A stretch of DNA of 10,220 nucleotides, taken from assembly GCA_958449275.1 (NCBI GenBank), contig CAUDHE010000083.1:1-10220 (forward strand), given 5' to 3'. The notes under the pieces are model-generated. The model searched no databases. It was not told where the DNA came from and saw nothing but the letters and a program-made list of their open reading frames with translations. The translations under genes and the position numbers were made by a program. Position 1 is the first letter of the stretch. Every line of letters begins with the position of its first letter. This document shows, in pieces, positions 5,719 through 10,220 of the stretch. The DNA is from an uncultured Alistipes sp. Its GTDB lineage: Bacteria > Bacteroidota > Bacteroidia > Bacteroidales > Rikenellaceae.

Positions 5719-6792
5719 TAACGTACACGAATAAATATACAGACAAATCGTTCGACATCGCCAAGTGTCGCGAATCGGCCGAATCGGGCTATGCTCCCGC
5801 GCAATATCAACTCGGCCAATGCTATGAGGAGGGCGCAAACGTAGAGCGCAATCTTGCAAAAGCATTCAGATTATACTGGATGGCATCTGACAACTGCCGT
5901 CCCGCAAAAGAGCGTCTTAACAAGGACAGCTATCAGGGGCAACTTGCGAAATGGCTGAAAAAAGCTGTCAACGGCAAACAGTTGTCGGGCACAGACTTGG
6001 CACAGACACAATGTATGCTCGGAAGCTGTTATCGGCACGGTTGGGGCGTGCAGTGCGACATGACTTCCGCTGTCGAATGGTGGCAGAAAGCCGCAGACTT
6101 GGGCGATGCGTATGCCAATTCCTGTCTGGGCGATTGTTATAGATTCGGAAAAGGCGGATTACCGAAAGATGCGGAAAAGGCATTTGAACATTATATGAAA
6201 GCGGCGGAAGGTGGATATCTCGAGGTATATTTCAACATTGGATTGTGCTATAGAAATAGTGTCGGAGTGGAACGCGATTACGAAAAAGCCTTTTATTGGT
6301 TCAATAAAGCTGCGGAACACGACGACCCGATGGCTTGGGTGGAACTTGGTCACTGCTATGCCGCCGGACGTGGTGTTGCTGAAGATTACAGCCAGGCAGT
6401 CAGGTGGTACAGCAGAGCCGTGGATTTCGGCGGAAATGCTTTCCCGGAAGCACAACGTGGTCTTGCCGACTGTTATTGCCGGACACGGCGTGGAGCAGGA
6501 CCGGGAAAAGGCTGCGGATTTGTACCGTCAGGCAGCGAAGAATGATGATCCTGAAGCTCAATTCCAGCTTGCACGATGCTATACCGAGGGACATGGCGTA
6601 GAGCAAGATATGACCGAGGCCGTGCGCCTCTACAAGAAAGCGGCGACCAACGTCAACGAAAACACGGGATACAACGGACACACCGGAGCCATGCGTTGCC
6701 TTGCCGATTGCTATGCCAACGGAGACGGTGTAAGGAAAAACGCGAAGCAGGCCGCCGCATGGTATGCCAAGGCGGAAGGAGCAAATATTTAG
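5715..6792 (+). pseudogene. Sel1-repeat protein disrupted by a frameshift
   Basis: The first frame (to TGA at 6543-6545, 276 codons) encodes successive Sel1 repeats: YQLGQCYEEGANVERNLAKA, MLGSCYRHGWGVQCD, CLGDCYRFGKGG, IGLCYRNSVGVERD and LGHCYAAGRGVAEDYSQAV. It then reaches RGLADCY (Tyr 254) and turns into non-repeat sequence. The repeat pattern resumes in another frame from 6481 (GHGVEQDREKAADLYRQAAK, LARCYTEGHGVEQDMTEAV, LADCYANGDGV) to TAG at 6790-6792. Four bases (TGCC, 6477-6480) stand where six are expected, so a 2-nt deletion is the simplest explanation. The restored product would be about 360 residues, similar to the DUF6194-Sel1 protein upstream. There is no slippery heptamer, so programmed frameshifting is unlikely. 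Start overlaps the upstream stop (ATGA). Confidence 0.8.
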
Positions 6793-6799
6793 AACGGTC

Positions 6800-6913
6800 A
6801 TGACACCGAAGAATATTCTCGATATAAAGACCCGTGCCGTATTCTGCGAATGGCTGATGAAATACCATTCTATAGAGAAAGAATGCCGGATTGCCGTAAA
6901 GCGTGGTAAGACG
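6800..6913 (+). pseudogene. 5' fragment of a YdeI/OmpD-associated family gene
   Basis: Eight nt after the Sel1 gene, an ATG opens a frame reading MTPKNILDIKTRAVFCEWL then HSIEKECRIAVKRGK. This closely resembles the first ~38 residues of YdeI/OmpD-associated proteins (F-x-x-W-L-x-x-x-H-x-x-x-K-E-x-W-x-x-x-x-K-x-G), where the conserved Trp after KE is Cys-Arg here. The next expected part (the E-A-L-C-F-G-W-I-D core) is missing: the frame continues to 7039 with low-complexity-like sequence unrelated to the family. The break near 6913 is probably the right-hand end of the accessory block, where sequence of the flanking region resumes. Confidence 0.6.
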
Positions 6914-7019
6914 GCGAACGGAAGTGCGTCGCCAAAGCCTATAATCAGAACTCGAATACCGTCGAACTCTGACGCCGACGACGCGAATGCCGTCCCTACC
7001 CTATCGGCCGAATCGATAT

Positions 7020-7052
7020 CGCCCTGCCCGAAAACATAATTCGGGTAGGGCG
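7020..7052. repeat. Inverted repeat between convergent transcription units
   Basis: CGCCCTGCCCGA pairs with TCGGGTAGGGCG (12 bp, one G-T pair) around a 9-nt loop. It lies between the plus-strand block and the minus-strand cupin operon, where a plus-strand terminator is expected, but neither side carries a T-run, so it is not a standard intrinsic terminator. Confidence 0.5.
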
Positions 7053-7074
7053 ATCTGCCGTTACCACGACAGCA

Positions 7075-7105
7075 TAAAAAAGCCGAGCGTGGATGCCCGC
7101 TCGGC
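7075..7105 (-). terminator. Terminator of the MarR-GNAT/cupin operon
   Basis: On the minus strand GCCGAGCG pairs with CGCTCGGC (8 bp) around an 8-nt loop and is followed directly by seven T residues (A7075-A7081 on the plus strand). It begins 24 nt after the cupin stop codon. Confidence 0.88.
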
Positions 7106-7128
7106 ACGTCGATTCGCGTCGACGAGGA

Positions 7129-7467
7129 CTACAGATAGTCCTCTCTTTGCGGCGTGAACACATCGACCACCTCGCCTCCTTCCAACACCTCGAACGAGTG
7201 CGGAGTGTCGCCCGGAATGGCATAGCTGTCTCCCGAATGCAGCAACACGTCGACAGGATCATCGGGAAGCTCCACCTTCAGACGGTATTCCCCCGATATC
7301 ACATAACCGCACTGCTCGTGCGGATGCCGATGGGTGTCGGCGAAGTTGCCTTTCACGTAGTTCATCTTTGTCACCATCGACTTTTCGCCTACGGCCAGCG
7401 AATCCAACGAGACTCCCTTAAATACCTTTTTCAAGGCAGACTCTCTCTTAACTACCACTTTTTTCAT
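7129..7467 (-). CDS. Small single-domain cupin protein
   Basis: 112 residues, a minimal one-domain cupin barrel. The first cupin motif is GNFADTHRHPHEQCGYVISGE (residues 40-60), supplying two His ligands (H46, H48) and a Gln/Glu ligand; the second is GDSYAIPGDTPHSFE (79-93), supplying H90. This H-x-H...Q...H arrangement and the size resemble KdgF-type cupins that act on unsaturated uronates, but substrate cannot be read from the sequence, and sensor or isomerase roles are equally possible. There is no signal peptide. The start codon immediately follows the stop of the MarR-GNAT gene with no gap, so translation is very likely coupled and the cupin is under that regulator's control. Confidence 0.9.
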   Translation of the reverse strand: MKKVVVKRESALKKVFKGVSLDSLAVGEKSMVTKMNYVKGNFADTHRHPHEQCGYVISGEYRLKVELPDDPVDVLLHSGDSYAIPGDTPHSFEVLEGGEVVDVFTPQREDYL

Positions 7468-8439
7468 CTATTCAATGTTTTTTGCGTTATCGAAAAAGAG
7501 TTCCATCTGAATATCGCCTCGTTCATAGAAGGGGTGATATTCGTCGAGTTCCCGGAACCCTAATTTTTTGTAGGTGCGAATCGCGGGCTTGAGCAGAGTA
7601 TTGCTTTCCAAGAAAATACTCTTCGCCCCGAGCGACCGCGCCTTGTCCGTAGCGGCCTTGCAAAGCAGATAGCCTATTCCTTTGCCGCGTACATCGGGAC
7701 TGACGGCCAATTTGGCCAACTCGTATTCGTATTTCGGGTCGTCCATCCTACACAAGGCGCACACACCGACAGGCTCGTCGCGATATGTCGCCACGAAGAT
7801 ATGACCGCCTTTGTCGATGATACTCTCCTGCGGATGGTCGATGCACTCTATGTCATGCTCCTCCAGTTGCCAGTACTGCGTAATCCACTGCTCGTTCAAC
7901 GAACGGAATACGGATCGGTGGCAAGGACGATAGGGAATAATTCGCACTTCGCGCATCTCCCGCAAGCGGCGCACCTCTTTCACCCGCTCCGAAAGACTTT
8001 TTTGCGAAAGTTGCTCTTCCCACTCTCCGATAGCCCGCCACAAGTCGTGACGCGTCGCACCCGACACCTCCTTGACGGCGGCGGCGACATCCGTGCACAC
8101 CTCTGCCAGCTTGTCGCAGACCTCGCGGCCTCGCGGCGAAAGCGATATGGCGGTCCGTCGCTTGTCGGCACAGTCAGGCACCTCCTCGATCAGGTTTTCG
8201 GCCGACATCTCCTTGACGATATTGCTCACAGAGGGATGCGTATGCCCTATCTCCCGCGCAATGCCCGTAACGGTTTTGGCCTCGCCCGCCGACAAAGAGT
8301 AAAGCACGGGGAACCATTTGGGCTTGATATCCAATCCGTACAAACCGTAAATTCCTGCGGCATCGGCCGTAATGCGATCCGTCAGCATTCGCAGTCTGCT
8401 CCCGATAGCCATCTTGCCCGTTTTGTCGAAAAAATCCAT
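7468..8439 (-). CDS. MarR-type regulator fused to a GNAT acetyltransferase
   Basis: 323 residues with two domains. Residues 10-145 are a MarR winged helix-turn-helix: TVTGIAREIGHTHPSVSNIV is the recognition helix region (57-75) and DCADKRRTAISLSPRG (89-104) is the wing with the D-x-R signature. Residues 165-315 are a GNAT domain: ELAKLAVSPDVRGKGIGYLL (240-259) holds the R-G-x-G-x-G/A-type acetyl-CoA loop RGKGIG, followed by AIRTYKKLGFRE (286-297). MarR-GNAT fusions are a known architecture, proposed to bind DNA and acetylate small ligands or proteins. Length is normal and both halves look intact. It leads the operon with the cupin and has its own promoter and a palindrome at the start site, suggesting autoregulation. 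Confidence 0.93.
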   Translation of the reverse strand: MDFFDKTGKMAIGSRLRMLTDRITADAAGIYGLYGLDIKPKWFPVLYSLSAGEAKTVTGIAREIGHTHPSVSNIVKEMSAENLIEEVPDCADKRRTAISLSPRGREVCDKLAEVCTDVAAAVKEVSGATRHDLWRAIGEWEEQLSQKSLSERVKEVRRLREMREVRIIPYRPCHRSVFRSLNEQWITQYWQLEEHDIECIDHPQESIIDKGGHIFVATYRDEPVGVCALCRMDDPKYEYELAKLAVSPDVRGKGIGYLLCKAATDKARSLGAKSIFLESNTLLKPAIRTYKKLGFRELDEYHPFYERGDIQMELFFDNAKNIE

Positions 8440-8465
8440 ATATTGCTAATTATAGTAACCAAATA

Positions 8466-8479
8466 CGTAATTGATTACG
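8466..8479. promoter_or_regulatory. Palindromic operator candidate for the MarR-GNAT regulator
   Basis: CGTAAT-TG-ATTACG is a perfect 6-2-6 palindrome placed directly after the -7 box of the MarR-GNAT promoter, where transcription should begin. MarR dimers bind AT-rich palindromes of about this length, commonly overlapping their own promoter, so a bound dimer here would block initiation. Confidence 0.6.
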
Positions 8480-8510
8480 CAAAGTTATATGATTTTATTT
8501 TTACGACAAA
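8480..8510 (-). promoter_or_regulatory. Bacteroidota-type promoter of the MarR-GNAT/cupin operon
   Basis: On the minus strand TTTG (8507-8510) is followed after exactly 19 nt by TAACTTTG (8480-8487), a perfect match to TTTG-N19-TAnnTTTG, about 40 nt upstream of the start codon. Confidence 0.82.
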
Positions 8511-8536
8511 ACAAACATGCGAAAATTTATTCCGCA

Positions 8537-8554
8537 CCTACATGTTCTTCCTAT
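8537..8554 (+). repeat. Direct repeat copy 1, CCTAC-N4-TCTTCCTAT
   Basis: Fourteen defined bases split by four variable ones (ATGT here) recur 181 bp downstream. The surrounding bases differ, so this is a site-like repeat and not part of a longer duplication. Confidence 0.6.
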
Positions 8555-8592
8555 ATATCTGCCAGCTGTTCACGAAGTTCTGCCAGAAATTA

Positions 8593-8632
8593 TTTACTTG
8601 CGTTTATATTTATCTGAATATCAGTAAGTAAA
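8593..8632. repeat. Two-part hairpin
   Basis: TTTACTTGC pairs with GTAAGTAAA (9 bp with one G-T), enclosing an internal loop and a second 5-bp stem ATATT/AATAT with loop TATCTG. No T-run follows on either strand, so it is not an obvious terminator. Confidence 0.4.
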
Positions 8633-8717
8633 ATGTTTATTGCCTTGTGTCGAGTAACAAAATAGCAACAAAACAAATGGCAAAAAGAGCCATCTCAACA
8701 AATACTATTTTCCTATG

Positions 8718-8735
8718 CCTACGAAGTCTTCCTAT
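8718..8735 (+). repeat. Direct repeat copy 2, CCTAC-N4-TCTTCCTAT
   Basis: Second copy of the 14-base split motif, with GAAG as the variable four bases. Confidence 0.6.
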
Positions 8736-8773
8736 TAAGTTCCTTTGCAAAAAAATTAGATGCCCCATTATCA

Positions 8774-8809
8774 CAAAAGAAGGATTAAGACACCAATCTT
8801 AACCCTTCT
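8774..8809 (-). terminator. Hairpin, possible minus-strand terminator
   Basis: On the minus strand AGAAGGGTTAAGA pairs with TCTTAATCCTTCT (13 bp with one mismatch) around a 6-nt loop and is followed by TTTG. The T-run is short. It would end a transcript coming from the promoter-like site near 9040, for which no protein gene is visible. Confidence 0.4.
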
Positions 8810-8973
8810 CTGCCATATTGTCAGTAGTAATATACATTATGTCAGCTATTTCTGCCAAAAATAAGTCGTTTTATAGTTGGCATACCTATTGATATAAATA
8901 ATTTGGCTTTTAATCTCAATCAGATAGGAGGTGTTTATGACATAAATAGACTACGAATCCGCAAGGCGAATTG

Positions 8974-9024
8974 CTAACCCTGAACAACGATGGCTATGGG
9001 TAATGAAGAACCATATTTTCTCAT
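8974..9024 (-). other. Possible 16-residue leader peptide ORF
   Basis: A short ORF (MRKYGSSLPIAIVVQG) starts about a dozen nt after the TATATTTG box on the minus strand, close to the expected transcript 5' end. It could be a leader peptide of an RNA ending at the hairpin near 8790, but an ORF this short can easily arise by chance. Confidence 0.2.
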
Positions 9025-9035
9025 TAAAACGGCTG

Positions 9036-9067
9036 CAAATATAGCAATTTTCCTACAATCCTGCAAC
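9036..9067 (-). promoter_or_regulatory. Minus-strand promoter-like match
   Basis: On the minus strand GTTG is followed after 20 nt by TATATTTG: perfect -7 box, 3-of-4 -33 box, correct spacing. It points into gene-free sequence. Confidence 0.35.
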
Positions 9068-9115
9068 GAAGCAGAACAACATCTATGCCGGGCCATCATT
9101 AAAAAATAAATCTTT

Positions 9116-9322
9116 ATGGCATATTATTACGTTAATATGACACCCCAGCCTACAGGGGAGCATGAAGTCCATATTTCAACTTGTACTTATCTCAGACAAG
9201 CACACAGCAAATTTCCGTTAGGTGAGTGTAGTAGTTGCGCTGAAGCCATACAAAAGGCAAAGGCCTTGTATAATAATGTAGATGGCTGTTATTATTGTTG
9301 CCGTCAGTGTCATACGAAATAA
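9116..9322 (+). CDS. Small Cys/His-rich protein, probable metal binder
   Basis: 68 residues with seven cysteines (23, 38, 41, 58, 61, 62, 65) and histidines at 16, 19 and 66. The order YYVN...GEHEVH...C-x-YL...LGECSSC...VDGCYYCCRQCHT matches a small family of uncharacterised proteins I recall in several bacterial phyla, sharing an N-terminal YYVN, an E-V-H motif and a C-terminal G-C-Y-Y-C-x-x-x-C-H. The spaced Cys/His residues suggest a structural zinc site. No signal peptide. It lacks a clear ribosome binding site; the start follows an A-rich stretch, usual for this phylum. The DUF2188 gene starts 4 nt after the stop, so the two are almost certainly co-expressed. Confidence 0.8.
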   Translation: MAYYYVNMTPQPTGEHEVHISTCTYLRQAHSKFPLGECSSCAEAIQKAKALYNNVDGCYYCCRQCHTK

Positions 9323-9326
9323 TAAA

Positions 9327-9548
9327 ATGGGCAAGAATCAACATGTTGTAAAAACTCCAGATGGATGGGGTGTGCGAGGCGAACATAACACTCGGATTAC
9401 TCAAAAATTCGACACTCAGAAGGAGGCAATAGCTAAAGCAAGAGAAATAGCTATCAACCAAAAGTCCGAACTTTTCATTCATGGTGACAATGGTCGGATT
9501 CGGGAACGTAATAGCTATGGTAATGATCCTTATCCTCCAAAGGGATAA
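9327..9548 (+). CDS. DUF2188 domain-containing protein
   Basis: 73 residues, almost entirely one DUF2188 domain: HVVKTPDGWGVRGEHN (residues 6-21), FDTQKEAIAKAREIAINQKS (28-47) and the very conserved tail ELFIHGDNGRIRERNSYGND plus PYPPKG (48-73). The function of DUF2188 is not established; it is a small alpha/beta domain found widely, often next to other small orphan genes. I set the start at the ATG giving MGKNQHVV, since the upstream in-frame extension reads through the coding sequence of the Cys-rich gene. It is followed within 12 nt by a strong terminator, closing a two-gene unit. Confidence 0.9.
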   Translation: MGKNQHVVKTPDGWGVRGEHNTRITQKFDTQKEAIAKAREIAINQKSELFIHGDNGRIRERNSYGNDPYPPKG

Positions 9549-9559
9549 TAACGGTAGTT

Positions 9560-9591
9560 TCACCCCGCCTAAGGTGACGGGGTGATTTTTT
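9560..9591 (+). terminator. Terminator of the Cys-rich/DUF2188 pair
   Basis: TCACCCCG pairs with CGGGGTGA (8 bp) around a 10-nt loop and runs directly into six T residues. Confidence 0.9.
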
Positions 9592-9641
9592 GTATTCTCG
9601 ATGTAAAATTACAGGATAATCTTTAGAATTGATTTAATCAC

Positions 9642-9649
9642 TATCTTTG
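9642..9649 (+). promoter_or_regulatory. Probable -7 box for the helicase gene
   Basis: TATCTTTG matches TAnnTTTG exactly and lies 24 nt upstream of the helicase ATG, after a terminator. No good TTTG sits at the usual 19-21 nt spacing, so only the -7 element is supported. Confidence 0.45.
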
Positions 9650-9673
9650 TAGAGCAAACGGCTTTTGAATGTA

Positions 9674-10220
9674 ATGGGAATAGTAAATTTCTTCAAAAAT
9701 ATTGCTCGCCCCAAAGAGAACAGCGCTACGGAGCCGAAGAATCCGAATTCGGAGAATTGTCCCTTGGAGTACGTCAAAACCATGTCTTTCAACAAGGCAT
9801 TCAAGGATTTGCTATCCCAAGACCGGTTTATTGCGCGGAGCGACTATAAGGGCTTTGTCGAACAATACCGTGATTTATCGCAATTCTATGCTACGCTTGT
9901 TCAGTCGAACATATTGGACGAGTATGTCTCCAAACATACTCTTGATATTGAAGCCATAAACTATTTTCGGACAGAGTTCGATGCAATGGCCGACCTTGCA
10001 ACGGAATCCCCGACGATCCGGAGCCACAACGATGCCTATGTTGCGCGACATATAGAATCGGAGAAATCCTATCTCGACAACATCCTCAAAGCCTGTGACC
10101 CGGCCATATCGCTCGATCAGGAACAGCGCGAAGTGGTGCTTTCGGAGGAGGATCATACGCTGGTGATTGCCGGAGCCGGAGCCGGCAAAACGACTACGGT
10201 AGCAGCCAAAGTGCGGTATC
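9674..10220 (+). CDS. UvrD/Rep-type superfamily 1 helicase (3' partial)
   Basis: 182 codons are visible and the frame is open at the window end. Residues 146-175 hold the start of an SF1 helicase core: ISLDQEQREVVL is the Q-motif region and VIAGAGAGKTTT is the Walker A loop (Lys172, Thr173) that binds ATP. Such enzymes translocate 3'-5' on single-stranded DNA in repair, restart or defence. Unusually, about 145 residues precede the core, where UvrD and Rep have roughly ten; this extension is charged and helical (KAFKDLLSQDRFIARSDYKG, LDEYVSKHTLDIEAINYF) and of unknown function. The chosen ATG is the first in frame after the -7 box; an ATG 5 nt upstream is followed at once by a stop. Confidence 0.88.
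   Translation, partial: MGIVNFFKNIARPKENSATEPKNPNSENCPLEYVKTMSFNKAFKDLLSQDRFIARSDYKGFVEQYRDLSQFYATLVQSNILDEYVSKHTLDIEAINYFRTEFDAMADLATESPTIRSHNDAYVARHIESEKSYLDNILKACDPAISLDQEQREVVLSEEDHTLVIAGAGAGKTTTVAAKVRY

Larger units (their letters stand above)
8511..9115. other. Long gene-free stretch with repeats and hairpins
   Basis: No convincing protein gene is present on either strand; all frames are cut by stops. Sequence is AT-rich. It holds a duplicated CCTAC-N4-TCTTCCTAT motif, two hairpins, a minus-strand promoter-like match near the right end with a 16-codon ORF just inside it, and a strong AGGAGG Shine-Dalgarno sequence (8926-8931) placed before ATG-ACA-TAA. These suggest a decayed element or a non-coding RNA locus rather than simple spacer. 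I found no good plus-strand promoter for the gene at 9116. Confidence 0.55.

Noticed and set aside
6470..6490. Programmed ribosomal frameshift in the Sel1 gene
   Set aside because: No slippery heptamer, no adjacent stop or Shine-Dalgarno stimulator; a net base loss explains the register better.
6400..7107. 235-codon minus-strand frame across the Sel1 3' end and YdeI fragment
   Set aside because: It overlaps clear Sel1 repeats on the other strand and a terminator region, and has no family resemblance.
7801..8631. 276-codon plus-strand frame antisense to the MarR-GNAT gene
   Set aside because: The minus strand encodes two clear domains here; this frame is a shadow with Arg/His-rich low-information sequence.
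8511..9115. CRISPR array or insertion sequence in the gene-free stretch
   Set aside because: The only direct repeat found occurs twice at 181-bp spacing with unequal flanks; there is no regular repeat-spacer pattern, no transposase and no terminal inverted repeats.

Overview
The window reads as a chromosomal segment of a Bacteroidota bacterium, most likely order Bacteroidales (an Alistipes-, Bacteroides- or Muribaculaceae-like gut commensal; I cannot resolve the genus). The evidence is several promoters of the TTTG-N19-TAnnTTTG type used by the Bacteroidota primary sigma factor, the general lack of Shine-Dalgarno sequences, and protein families that look typical of that group.

Left flank (1-1231): the 3' part of a RimJ/RimL-like GNAT acetyltransferase overlaps a cyclophilin-type peptidyl-prolyl isomerase by 4 nt and ends at a strong terminator. 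Next comes tRNA-Gly(GCC) with its own promoter and a hairpin terminator.

Accessory block (about 1232-6910): a run of small same-strand genes begins just after the tRNA. In order they are a zinc-ribbon protein, a YciI-like protein, a four-helix membrane protein, a start-less (broken) ORF with an acidic 'DxxWQFLCG' protein, a 4-oxalocrotonate tautomerase, a truncated GNAT, a uracil-DNA-glycosylase-family protein, a DUF6194-Sel1 protein, an unrecognised 249-residue protein, a frameshifted Sel1-repeat protein, and the first ~40 codons of a YdeI/OmpD-associated protein. Many neighbours are nearly abutting or share 4-nt ATGA overlaps, so they look co-transcribed. At least four are truncated or disrupted. 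Much of the block (about 2266-3900) is visibly more AT-rich than the flanks. It looks like an eroding, recombination-built accessory patchwork beside a tRNA gene, but no integrase, transposase or att duplication is visible.

Right flank (7020-8510, minus strand): a two-gene operon encodes a MarR-GNAT fusion followed immediately by a small cupin. It has a good promoter, a perfect 6-2-6 palindrome at the expected transcription start (a probable autoregulatory operator), and a terminator.

A 676-nt gene-free stretch (8440-9115) contains a duplicated 14-base motif, hairpins and weak hints of a short minus-strand transcript. Then come a Cys-rich 68-residue protein and a DUF2188 protein as a tight pair with a shared terminator, and finally the N-terminal part of a UvrD-type superfamily 1 helicase that runs off the window.

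No CRISPR array, rRNA, complete mobile element or recognised defence system is visible. The best candidates for something undescribed are the DUF6194-Sel1 / unknown / Sel1 three-gene cassette and the Cys-rich + DUF2188 pair.
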